A stretch of 64,000 bases of DNA from Xanthomonas hortorum pv. cynarae (GTDB lineage Bacteria > Pseudomonadota > Gammaproteobacteria > Xanthomonadales > Xanthomonadaceae), in contig NZ_MDFM01000011.1 of assembly GCF_002939985.1 (NCBI RefSeq), positions 74,622 through 138,621 of the forward strand, given 5' to 3'. The stretch's first letter is position 1; each line of letters begins with the position of its first letter. Position numbers and translations under genes: made by a program. The notes below the pieces were generated by a model that was given only the letters and a program-made list of their open reading frames with translations, was not told the origin of the DNA and made no database searches. This document shows, piece after piece, positions 7,221 to 15,355 of this stretch.

Positions 7221-9755
7221 ATGCGCCGATTCCGTCCGTGGCTGCTGCTCGCAGCGCCGTTGTTGTCCGATCCCGCCAATGCCGCGCCGGCCGATGCGCC
7301 TGCGGCTGCTGCCGCCACCTTGGACACGGTGTTGGTGACCGGCTCGCGCAGCAGCACGCGCACGGTCAAGAACAGTTCCACCCCGATCGATGTGGTGTCG
7401 GCGCAGGAGTTGGTGGCGACCGGGCAGGGCAATCTGTTGGACGCACTGCAACGGACCTTGCCGTCACTGAGCCAGGTGGGTGGCTACCAGAGCGACCAGG
7501 AAAGCCTGGTGCGCGGCTATCAGCTACGCAATCTGTCGCCGGGTTACACCTTGGTGCTGATCAACGGCAAACGGCGTAACGCCAGCGCCTATGTCAGCGG
7601 CGCCAATGGTGGCGGCTTCCCCGGCCATGCCTGGGCCGACCTGGCGTTGATTCCGATCGCGGCGATCGACCGGGTGGAGGTGTTGCGCGATGGCGCTTCG
7701 GCGATCTATGGCTCCGATGCGATCGCCGGTGTGGTCAACATCCTGCTCAAGACCCAGGCCAGCGGCGGGAGTGCTTCGCTGGAGAGCGGCAGCAGCAGCG
7801 ATGGCGACGGCAGCCGCACCAGCGTGCGCGGCAACCTGGGGCTGCCGTGGGGCGACGATGGCTTCGTCAATCTCTCGGCCGAACGCACCCGCCAGCACAG
7901 CGCGATCCGGCCATTGACCTATCAACCGGACTATTTGAGTTATCCGGCCATCGGCGCCGATGGCCGCCTGGTCGCACTCGGCAGTTACAACCGCCTGCCG
8001 GCCGGCGCCACGCGCAACCCGGCCGAGGCCAGCCGCGATGCGCAGGCCAACCGCATCTACAGTTCGGCCGATTACGCGCTGACCAGTGCGGCAGTGAACG
8101 CAGGGCGCGGCCTGGGCGATGCGCTGCAGGTCTATGTCACCGGCACTGCCAGCGATCGCACCGCCAGCGCGGCGCAGAACTTCCGCCAGCCGGCGACGAT
8201 CTTCGGTGTCTACGATGCGGCCGGTGTGCTGACGGTGCAGCCGGATGGGTTCTCGCCATCGATCCAGAGCAAGGAGCAGCAGTACAACGGTACTGCAGGA
8301 TTCAAGGGCGCGCTGGCCGGTTGGGACTACGACGCCAGCGTGACCTACAACCGCGACACCATCCGCACCTACACGCGCGATTCGGCCAACTTCTCGCTGG
8401 CGTATCCGGGCGCGCCGACCGATTTCTATGACGGCAAGGTCGATTATCTGCAGCAACTGGCGAATCTGGATCTGCGCCGCGCCATCGCGCTGCCGGCGCT
8501 GGCCTCGCCGGTGGAGCTGAGCGCCGGGCTGGAATATCAGCACGAAGATTATCGGCGCAATCCCGGTCAATGGGAGTCGTACACCGGCTTCGGCGCGGCG
8601 GCTTTCATCGGCTTTGCACCAGCCGATGCGGCCGATGCCACGCGCAACAGCAAGGCGGCGTATCTGGGCGCCTCGGCCAATGTCACCGAGCGCTGGTTCG
8701 TGGATGCGGCGGTGCGTTACGAAGACCATTCCGACTTCGGCGATGTCACCACCGGGCGCCTGTCCACGCGCCTGGATGTCAACGATCGCATCGGCGTGCG
8801 TGCGACGGTGAGCAACGGCTTTCATGCACCGGGATTGGCCGCGCGTTATTACCAGGTCACCGGCAATTGCCCGTGCGGAACGACGCTGGTGGCGCAGGTG
8901 GATTCGCCGGTGGCGCGCGCGCTGGGCGCGAGCGATCTGCGCCCGGAGAAAGCGCGCAACTACAGCGTGGGCCTGACCTTCGATCCGGTGCAACATGTGC
9001 ATGCGGCACTGGATGTGTATCAGATCGACATCCGCGATCAGCTCGGGCAATCCAGCCAGATCGGTTACAACGCGCTGGATCCAGCCAACGTGGTCGACTA
9101 CGGCAACAGCCCATTGAGCGCTGCGCAACAGGCCACCATCAATGGCTTGTTGGGCAGCGCCGGTATCGCCATTCCGTCGGGCGAGGCGTATTACGTGAGT
9201 TACTTCACCAACATTGGCGACACCCGCACGCGCGGGGTGGAGTTCACGCTGGAAGCCACCCAAGACACCGACTGGGGACGTCTGCGTTACACCTATGCGG
9301 CCAACGCCGGGCGCACCGAAATCACTCAGGTACGCGGTGTGCCGGGTGCGCTGCAGGGCTTGCCCAACATCGGCCTGCTCACCGAAACCAGCGAGTATGC
9401 GTTGCGCCATCGCTCGCCCATCTACACCCAGGTGGCCGGCGTGTCGTGGAGTCAGGGGCGGTGGAGCGCCAACCTCAATCTCAACTATCTGGGCCCACTC
9501 AAGCGGCTGACCAACGGGCAAAAATATCAGTTGAGCCCGGTGTTGGTGAGCAATCTCAGTGGTAGCTACACAATTGGTAATGGTTGGAGCGTGGATGCCG
9601 GTGTGGACAACCTCGGCGACAAGCGCACACGCAAGATTCCCGAGGCCGCGCATAACGCCAGCCAGCGCGCCAGCACCACCTTCACCTACGAATACGGCGA
9701 CGTGCTCGGCACCGTGGGGACGTATTGGTTTGGCCGCATCAACTATCGCTTCTGA
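7221..9755 (+). CDS. TonB-dependent outer-membrane receptor
   Basis: An 844-residue receptor starting MRRFRPWLLL at 7221, with a signal peptide ending near ANA-AP. A TonB-box-like LDTVLVTG lies close to the mature N-terminus. The plug domain (about 50-175) has the usual VEVLRDGASAIYGSDAIAGVVNI motif spread over its end, and the 22-strand beta-barrel finishes with an aromatic C-terminus (YWFGRINYRF). It has no STN domain, so it is a simple transporter rather than a transducer. The substrate is unknown. It lies divergent from an AraC-type regulator and 857 bp before the sulfur-salvage-like cluster on the same strand; a link to that cluster is possible but not shown. Confidence 0.9.
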   Translation: MRRFRPWLLLAAPLLSDPANAAPADAPAAAAATLDTVLVTGSRSSTRTVKNSSTPIDVVSAQELVATGQGNLLDALQRTLPSLSQVGGYQSDQESLVRGYQLRNLSPGYTLVLINGKRRNASAYVSGANGGGFPGHAWADLALIPIAAIDRVEVLRDGASAIYGSDAIAGVVNILLKTQASGGSASLESGSSSDGDGSRTSVRGNLGLPWGDDGFVNLSAERTRQHSAIRPLTYQPDYLSYPAIGADGRLVALGSYNRLPAGATRNPAEASRDAQANRIYSSADYALTSAAVNAGRGLGDALQVYVTGTASDRTASAAQNFRQPATIFGVYDAAGVLTVQPDGFSPSIQSKEQQYNGTAGFKGALAGWDYDASVTYNRDTIRTYTRDSANFSLAYPGAPTDFYDGKVDYLQQLANLDLRRAIALPALASPVELSAGLEYQHEDYRRNPGQWESYTGFGAAAFIGFAPADAADATRNSKAAYLGASANVTERWFVDAAVRYEDHSDFGDVTTGRLSTRLDVNDRIGVRATVSNGFHAPGLAARYYQVTGNCPCGTTLVAQVDSPVARALGASDLRPEKARNYSVGLTFDPVQHVHAALDVYQIDIRDQLGQSSQIGYNALDPANVVDYGNSPLSAAQQATINGLLGSAGIAIPSGEAYYVSYFTNIGDTRTRGVEFTLEATQDTDWGRLRYTYAANAGRTEITQVRGVPGALQGLPNIGLLTETSEYALRHRSPIYTQVAGVSWSQGRWSANLNLNYLGPLKRLTNGQKYQLSPVLVSNLSGSYTIGNGWSVDAGVDNLGDKRTRKIPEAAHNASQRASTTFTYEYGDVLGTVGTYWFGRINYRF

Positions 9756-9944
9756 CGCCGTCTGCATCAGGTGCCGTTTGGATGTTCTCACGTCGCGTTG
9801 GTTGAGGGAGCTGTGGCCAAGCTACGGATCATTCGCCTTGCAAGAGACCTGTTCACAAGGCTCGATTACTTCGAGACACAGCACAACGGAGATTGGAGTC
9901 GTAGCTGGGTTTAGATGTAGTCGAAAGCTGAGTCGGTCGAGGGC

Positions 9945-10047
9945 GCGGTGCCCTCACCGCTTGCAGGACACGCCGTGAACCCGTCCCTGGGGGCTCGGTG
10001 GCGGCATCCATGCCGCCACACGGTCCCGCAAGCGGCGAGGACACCGC
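9945..10047. repeat. Palindromic repeat of the same architecture, divergent sequence (copy B)
   Basis: The left arm gcggtgccctcaccgcttgc pairs with few mismatches with the right arm ending ggcgaggacaccgc. A nested inner palindrome (ggcggcat / atgccgcc) lies between them. Architecture and inner core (GGCATCCATGCC) match copies A and C, but the arm sequence differs, so it looks like a diverged or related family member. Confidence 0.65.
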
Positions 10048-10183
10048 ACCAGAGAGTTGGTCGGTAGTTTTCTTAAAAGCTTGTCCGTTGCTCGGCTTGC
10101 ATTTGCACACTGATCGGACGCGCCGTCATCCAGCAACGCACGTCATGCCTTGCTTGCAACCATGCAGACCGACACTCTCGACT

Positions 10184-10291
10184 GGTCCTTGCCCGCTCAC
10201 CGTCGCGGGACCTTACGCGGCATGGATGCCGCGTAAGAGCTTACATGGACGTACTTGCAGCGTGTCCCGCGATGGTGAGCGGGCAAGGGCC
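10184..10291. repeat. 108-bp nested palindromic repeat, copy C (inverted relative to copy A)
   Basis: This copy has the same length and nearly the same sequence as 913-1020, in reverse complement. The outer arms begin ggtccttgcccgctcacc and end ggcaagggcc; the inner palindrome is ttacgcggcat / atgccgcgtaa. Conservation of both arms and the core over 9 kb indicates a mobile or recurrent element without coding capacity. Confidence 0.8.
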
Positions 10292-10612
10292 CTGCATCCA
10301 AGCCGCAGATCACCCGCTCTGCAATCAACGCACACACAGCGTCCAAATCCTCCCAAGACAACCACCACCTCACGCTCTTGTCGCGCGCGTTCCGACGCGT
10401 GACGCGCGCCACTTTTCGCCTGGGCGCGCGATCGGCTTCTGTCGCATGCATAACTCAAAGCAGTCAGGTCATTGCCAACGGCCATTTCGCTGGCCGCATC
10501 TGACCGGACATTGTCGATTTCTGGCGCGATCTGCGCGCTGGCGGTCACTAGGCTGGAAACACCACGCATCGCCTTGGTGTCGATGCTTCCACGTAGCGAG
10601 GACGCCACCCCC

Positions 10613-10990
10613 ATGTCTGCTTTGTCCACGTCCGATCTATCGACGTCCAAACCGATCTTGTTGTTGCTGGAACACGATTTCGAAGATCCCAGTTTTGCCG
10701 GGCAGCGGTTTTTCTGTCGGCATGGCTTGTTGCTGGAAGGCGCGCTGTCGGGCATCGATGGATTGCGCGACCGGCTGGAAGTGCGCCGGGTCGGCTTTCC
10801 GCGGCCGCGTCGCGATGTGATCGGCCTGGTCGGCGAGAGCGATCAATCGCTGCCCAAGCTGGTGCTGCCTTCCGGTGTGCACAGCACCCATGCAAGCGGT
10901 GAGCACGCCACACGCCAATACGTCTCCGGCAGCGAACCGATCCTTGCCACGTTGGCGGAGTTGTACGCGATTCCGCAGCTGCATCCCTGA
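10613..10990 (+). CDS. DUF3088 protein, possible thioredoxin-fold partner of the monooxygenases
   Basis: A 125-residue cytoplasmic protein starting MSALSTSDLS. The pattern matches DUF3088 (FEDPxFxGQRFxC). It has no assigned function. The order of predicted elements resembles a thioredoxin or glutaredoxin-like fold: strand ILLLLEH, single Cys35 at the start of a helix (FFCRHGLLLEGAL), strand LEVRRVGF, a helix, then QSLPKLVL with a potential cis-Pro81, and a C-terminal helix after YVSGSEPILATLAELY, as in GST N-domains. This fold reading is my inference. It is the first gene of a same-strand cluster with two flavin monooxygenases, 109 bp before the next gene. Bacillus alkylcysteine operons also carry a small redoxin (YtnI). 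Confidence 0.75.
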   Translation: MSALSTSDLSTSKPILLLLEHDFEDPSFAGQRFFCRHGLLLEGALSGIDGLRDRLEVRRVGFPRPRRDVIGLVGESDQSLPKLVLPSGVHSTHASGEHATRQYVSGSEPILATLAELYAIPQLHP

Positions 10991-11099
10991 CAACCGGCGC
11001 CAACACCTGGGCAATCGATCGCAACGCGCTCGAACTCACCCACGCAATCACCGACACGTCGCGCTGGCGGCAGTCCTCTTCTTCCAACGCGGCAGGGCC

Positions 11100-12158
11100 A
11101 TGAGCTATCTCCTCAGCATTCTCGACAAGAGCTACATCCCCGACGGCGGCACTGCGGCGCAGGCGCTACGCGATAGCGTGGCATTGGCGCAGCTGGCCGA
11201 AGCGCTGGGCTATCACCGTTACTGGTTTGCCGAGCATCACGCCACCACCCAACTGGCCAGCCCTGCACCGGAAGTGCTGGCGGCTTATGTGCTGGCGCAG
11301 ACCGCGCGTATCCGAGTCGGCACCGGCGGGGTGATGTTGCGTCACTACGCGCCGTACAAGGTGGCCGAATTGTTCAACCTGCTGGCCACGCTGGCGCCGG
11401 ACCGCGTGGACCTGGGCGTGGGCAAGGCACCGGGCGGTTTGCCGGCCTCCACCCGCGCGCTTGCCGATGGCCGCCTGGGCACGGCCGACTTTGCGCGGCA
11501 ATTGACCGATCTGGAAGGTTTTCTGTCGAACACGCTGCCGGCGGAGCATCCGCATGCGGCGGCCATTGCCACACCGCACCCGGCGCAGGCGCCGCAGCGC
11601 TTTTTGCTCGGTGCCAGCCCGGAAAGCGCCACCCTGGCTGCGCAATTGGGTTGGCAGTTCGTCTATGCCGGTCACTTCGATGGCGACCACGCGCATATCG
11701 AACGGGCCTTCGATGCGTATCGGCGCGCCAGCAGCTTGCAGCCGTTGCTGGCGGTGGTTGCGTTTGCCGCGCAAACGGCCGAAGCGGCCGCGCAGCATGT
11801 CGGTGCGTTGCGGCTGTATCGCGTACAGCTCGGTGCCGGGCAGAGCGTCAACCTGCCCAATCCGGAAGCCGCTGCCGAATACGCGCGCCAGGTGGGCGTG
11901 AGCGATTACCGGCTGGAAGAACTGCGCCCCAGCGTGTTGTCCGGCACTGGCGAGCAGGTGCACGCGCAGTTGGAACTGCTGCATCGCCGCTTCGGCGTGG
12001 GCGAGTTCGTCATCGATGCACCGGTGGCCGATGCACAGGCACGCCGTACCTCGCTGGAATTGCTCGCACGTAGCGCACCACACACGGCTGCACTGAGCGT
12101 CCGCGATGCAGCGACTCGCAGCGTGGCGCAACCCATTGCCGAGCACGCATTGTCGTGA
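11100..12158 (+). CDS. LLM-class flavin-dependent oxidoreductase (bacterial luciferase-like, YtmO-type)
   Basis: A 352-residue protein starting [16 protein letters not shown]. It has the luciferase-like TIM-barrel pattern: [14 protein letters not shown] near the N-terminus, [16 protein letters not shown], and LGVGKAPGG. These are typical of the MsnO8/YtmO subgroup. Such enzymes use FMNH2 supplied by a reductase to insert oxygen; no reductase gene is seen here. The next gene is a second LLM monooxygenase of a different subgroup. Co-occurrence with an M20 hydrolase, GNAT enzyme and amino-acid-type ABC transporter argues for a role in sulfur-compound salvage. Confidence 0.85.
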   Translation: MSYLLSILDKSYIPDGGTAAQALRDSVALAQLAEALGYHRYWFAEHHATTQLASPAPEVLAAYVLAQTARIRVGTGGVMLRHYAPYKVAELFNLLATLAPDRVDLGVGKAPGGLPASTRALADGRLGTADFARQLTDLEGFLSNTLPAEHPHAAAIATPHPAQAPQRFLLGASPESATLAAQLGWQFVYAGHFDGDHAHIERAFDAYRRASSLQPLLAVVAFAAQTAEAAAQHVGALRLYRVQLGAGQSVNLPNPEAAAEYARQVGVSDYRLEELRPSVLSGTGEQVHAQLELLHRRFGVGEFVIDAPVADAQARRTSLELLARSAPHTAALSVRDAATRSVAQPIAEHALS

Positions 12159-12240
12159 TGCTGATGCCCAAGCGCGCGGTCAGCGCCGCACTGCCATCGA
12201 CCGCGCTACCGAAGTCCCCTATTCCACAAGGATTGCCGCG

Positions 12241-13584
12241 ATGAGTACCACGCCACGTCCCATTCCCTTCGGCATCATGTTGCAAGGCGCCGGTGGTCAT
12301 ATGAACGCCTGGAAGCACCCGTCCGTGCCTGCCGATGCCAGCGTCAATCTGGCGTATTACATCGCCATCGCACGCAAGGCCGAAGCCAGCGGGATCGCGT
12401 TCGCCTTCGTCGCCGACGGGCTGTACATCAACGAGAAATCGATTCCGCATTTTCTCAATCGTTTCGAACCGATCACCATCCTGTCGGCGCTGGCCACCGC
12501 CACCACGACGATTGGTTTGGCCGGCACCTTGTCCACCTCCTACAGCGACCCGTTCACCGTGGCGCGGCAGTTCGCCTCGCTGGATCTGATCAGCGGCGGA
12601 CGTGCCGGCTGGAACGTGGTGACCTCGCCGCTGGAAGGCTCGGCACGCAACTACAGCCGCGCCCATCCCGAGCATGCGCTGCGCTATCAGATTGCCGACG
12701 AATACCTGGAGGTGGTGCAGGGCTTGTGGGATTCGTGGGACGACGCTGCGTTCGTGCGCGACCGCGTGGGCGGTGCGTTTTTCGATGCAGAAAAGTTCCG
12801 TCGTCTCGACCACAAGGGGCGCTTCTTCCAGGTCGAAGGGCCGTTGAACATCCAGCGCTCGCCGCAGGGGCAGCCGGTGATCTTTCAGGCCGGCGCTTCC
12901 GACGATGGCATCGGCCTGGCCGGCAAATATGCCGATGCGGTATTCACCCATGCGCCGTCATTGGAAGACACGCGTGCGTTTACGCAGCGAGTGAAGAATG
13001 CGGCGATCGCGCATGGCCGTAGCGCTGCCGACGTCAAGATCTTTCCCGGTATCGGCCCCATCGTCGGCAACACACCGGAAGAGGCCGAAGCCAAGTACCA
13101 GCAGATCGCCGCACTGGCCGATATCGACGAGGCACTGGCGTATCTGGGGCGCTTTTTCGATCACCACGATTTCAGCCAGTACGCCCTGGATGCGCCGTTC
13201 CCGGAGCTGGGCGACATCGGGGCCAACAGCTTCCGCTCCACCACCGACAAGATCAAACACGATGCGCGCATGCAGGCATTGACGCTGCGTCAGGTGGCGT
13301 TGGAAGCGGTGAGCCCGCGGCCGCAGTTCATCGGCACCGGCGAGCAGGTGGCCGACGCGTTGATCCGTTGGTTCGATGCCGGCGCCAGCGACGGCTTCAT
13401 TCTTGGGTTCGCGGTGCAGACGCAGGGCCTGGACGATTTCGTGGCGCAGGTGTTGCCGGTGCTGGAAGCGCGCGGCTATTTCCAACGCACGCCGCCAGGG
13501 GTGACGCTGCGCGATCATCTTGGGTTGCCGTACAAGGCCAGCCGTTACGCGCCAGTGGCCGATGCCGCGCGCAAAGCCGGTTGA
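12241..13584 (+). CDS. NtaA/SnaA/DszA-family FMN-dependent monooxygenase
   Basis: A 447-residue protein starting [16 protein letters not shown]. The family signatures are the N-terminal [23 protein letters not shown], an inserted loop typical of NtaA/DszA proteins, and [13 protein letters not shown]. NtaA-type monooxygenases cleave C-N or C-S bonds with reduced FMN; the Bacillus relatives YtnJ and YxeK open the C-S bond of N-acetylated S-alkyl or S-succino cysteine. The M20 deacylase follows by 11 bp and the acetyltransferase follows that with overlap, which is the gene set that chemistry needs. The exact substrate is not readable from sequence. Confidence 0.87.
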   Translation: MSTTPRPIPFGIMLQGAGGHMNAWKHPSVPADASVNLAYYIAIARKAEASGIAFAFVADGLYINEKSIPHFLNRFEPITILSALATATTTIGLAGTLSTSYSDPFTVARQFASLDLISGGRAGWNVVTSPLEGSARNYSRAHPEHALRYQIADEYLEVVQGLWDSWDDAAFVRDRVGGAFFDAEKFRRLDHKGRFFQVEGPLNIQRSPQGQPVIFQAGASDDGIGLAGKYADAVFTHAPSLEDTRAFTQRVKNAAIAHGRSAADVKIFPGIGPIVGNTPEEAEAKYQQIAALADIDEALAYLGRFFDHHDFSQYALDAPFPELGDIGANSFRSTTDKIKHDARMQALTLRQVALEAVSPRPQFIGTGEQVADALIRWFDAGASDGFILGFAVQTQGLDDFVAQVLPVLEARGYFQRTPPGVTLRDHLGLPYKASRYAPVADAARKAG

Positions 13585-13595
13585 GAGAGCAGGCC

Positions 13596-14813
13596 ATGTC
13601 CGTGTTGTCGGCACGCACCCATCCGCATCCGTCCATCCGCATCGCCGCGTTCGCCGAAGAAGCGATCGCGCTGCGGCACGACTTCCATCGTCATCCGGAG
13701 CTGGCGTTCGAAGAACACCGCACCAGTGCGCGCATTGCCGGGCTGTTGTCGGATTGGGGCTACACCGTCACCACCGGCGTCGGTGGCACCGGTGTGGTCG
13801 GCACGCTGGTGCGCGGCAGCGGCACGCGCCGGCTGGGCCTGCGCGCCGATATCGATGCCTTGCCGATCACCGAGGATTCCGGGTTGGACTATGCCAGCGG
13901 CACGCATGGCCTGATGCATGCCTGCGGACATGACGGCCACACTGCGATCCTGCTGGCGGCCGCGCATTACCTGGCCAAACACGGCCGCTTCGACGGCACC
14001 TTGCAGCTGATCTTTCAGCCGGCCGAAGAAACCGGCTCGGGTGCGACGCGCATGCTGGCCGATGGTTTGTTCGAGCGTTTTCCGGTCGATGCGATCTTCG
14101 GCCTGCACAACTGGCCCGGCGTGCCGGCCGGGCGGCTGGGCTTTGTCGATGGTCCGGCGATGGCCTCGGTGGATTGGGCGTCGATCCGCGTACTCGGCAA
14201 GGGCGGCCATGGTGCCGAGCCGCAGACCGGGGTGGATTCGGTATTGGTGGCCGCGCATCTGATCACTGCGTTGCAGAGCATCGTTTCGCGCAATGTGGAC
14301 CCGCGCGAGATGGCGGTGATCACGGTCGGCTCGATCCACGGCGGCAAAGCCGCCAATGTGATCCCCGACAGCGTGGACTTGAAGCTCACCGTGCGCGCGT
14401 TTCTGCCGCAGGTGCGCGAGACCCTGCGCCAACGCATTCCGGCATTGGCCGAAGCGATCGCCGCCAGTTTCGGCGCGCAGGTGCAGATCGACTTCCCTTT
14501 GGGATTTCCCAGTGTGATCAACCATGCCGCCGAAACCGCATTCGCCCGCGACACCGCCGTGGAATTGTTCGGCGCCGATGGCGTGGTGGCCGGGCTGGCG
14601 CCGCGCACTGCGAGCGAGGACTTCGCGTTCTTGCTGCAGCAGCGCCCAGGGAGCTTTTTGTTTGTCGGCAATGGCGATAGCGCCTCGCTGCACAGCCCGC
14701 GCTATGTGTTCAACGATGCGGTGATCGCACCGGCCGCCAGCTACTGGGTGCGGCTGACCGAGCGCTTTCTCAGCATCGAGGCGGACGTCACTGCACAGCG
14801 GGCACTGGCATGA
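13596..14813 (+). CDS. M20-family metal-dependent amidohydrolase (N-acetyl amino acid deacetylase-like)
   Basis: A 405-residue M20D peptidase-fold protein. Metal-binding motifs are in place: LRADIDALPI, MHACGHDGH, FQPAEETGSGA, and a late ASEDFAF plus the C-terminal LHSPRYVFND with its histidine. A dimerisation domain with KGGHGAEPQTGVD lies in the middle. M20D members (YxeP, YtnL, hippurate and IAA-amino-acid hydrolases) remove N-acyl groups. In the proposed pathway it would deacetylate N-acetylcysteine after C-S cleavage. Its TGA shares 4 bp with the next ATG, showing translational coupling to the acetyltransferase. Confidence 0.88.
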   Translation: MSVLSARTHPHPSIRIAAFAEEAIALRHDFHRHPELAFEEHRTSARIAGLLSDWGYTVTTGVGGTGVVGTLVRGSGTRRLGLRADIDALPITEDSGLDYASGTHGLMHACGHDGHTAILLAAAHYLAKHGRFDGTLQLIFQPAEETGSGATRMLADGLFERFPVDAIFGLHNWPGVPAGRLGFVDGPAMASVDWASIRVLGKGGHGAEPQTGVDSVLVAAHLITALQSIVSRNVDPREMAVITVGSIHGGKAANVIPDSVDLKLTVRAFLPQVRETLRQRIPALAEAIAASFGAQVQIDFPLGFPSVINHAAETAFARDTAVELFGADGVVAGLAPRTASEDFAFLLQQRPGSFLFVGNGDSASLHSPRYVFNDAVIAPAASYWVRLTERFLSIEADVTAQRALA

Positions 14814-15355
14814 GCGAGCAGTTCCTCTACACCTCCGTGCACGACCCGCGCGCGCAGCCGCTGTTCGTTGGCCTGGAGCGCGAATACAGCAACCGCTATC
14901 ACGATGTGATCCGGCGTATCGGCGGCAGTGCGCGCGATGAGTTGCTGCGCTACCCGGCCGAAGCCTTCGCCTCGCCGCACGGTGCCTTCGTGCTGTTGCT
15001 GCGCGATGGTCAGACCATCGGCGGCGGCGCGTTCATGCGGCACCACGATGCCGATACCGCCGAGTTCAAACGCATCTGGACGCGCGACGATCTACGCCGC
15101 CAGGGCATCGCGCGGCGCGTGCTGGAAGAGCTGGAAGCCCAGGCGATACGACAAGGGTACCGGCGCGTGTATCTCACCACCGGCTTCCGCCAACCCGAGG
15201 CTGTGCACCTGTATCTGACCCACGGCTACGCGGCGCTGTACGACCAGCAGGCCGATCCGGAAACCGTGTTGCACCTGCCGTTCGAAAAGCACTTGCCGGT
15301 GCCGCTGCCGGTGCGCGCGCTGCGGCCTTCTTCCCTTTCGACGCAGACGCCATGA
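14810..15355 (+). CDS. GNAT-family N-acetyltransferase
   Basis: A 181-residue protein beginning in an ATGA overlap with the M20 gene. The acetyl-CoA motif A is RRQGIARRVLEELEAQAIRQG, preceded by the strand AEFKRIWT and followed by VYLTTGFRQPEAVHLYLTHGY, giving a canonical GNAT fold across about 55-150. In the Bacillus salvage operons the GNAT enzyme (YtmI, YxeL) acetylates the alpha-amine of the alkylcysteine before oxygenation, and this one sits between deacetylase and transporter genes as expected. It ends in a 4-bp overlap with the ABC transporter. Confidence 0.85.
   Translation: MSEQFLYTSVHDPRAQPLFVGLEREYSNRYHDVIRRIGGSARDELLRYPAEAFASPHGAFVLLLRDGQTIGGGAFMRHHDADTAEFKRIWTRDDLRRQGIARRVLEELEAQAIRQGYRRVYLTTGFRQPEAVHLYLTHGYAALYDQQADPETVLHLPFEKHLPVPLPVRALRPSSLSTQTP

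Larger units (their letters stand above)
9756..10612. other. 857-bp gene-free interval with two palindromic elements
   Basis: No open frame here has family signatures or a credible start; overlapping frames on both strands simply reflect high GC. The two palindromic elements at 9945-10047 and 10184-10291 are listed separately. The 320 bp after the second element should contain the promoter of the following cluster, but I see no confident -35/-10 pair. Confidence 0.6.

Noticed and set aside
7524..9791. Long minus-strand frame of 755 codons opposite the TonB receptor
   Set aside because: Antisense frame caused by high GC; no recognisable motif, while the plus strand has a full receptor.
9998..10402. 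Frame of 134 codons over the palindromic elements
   Set aside because: Its sequence is dictated by two non-coding repeats and it has no family signature or ribosome-binding site.
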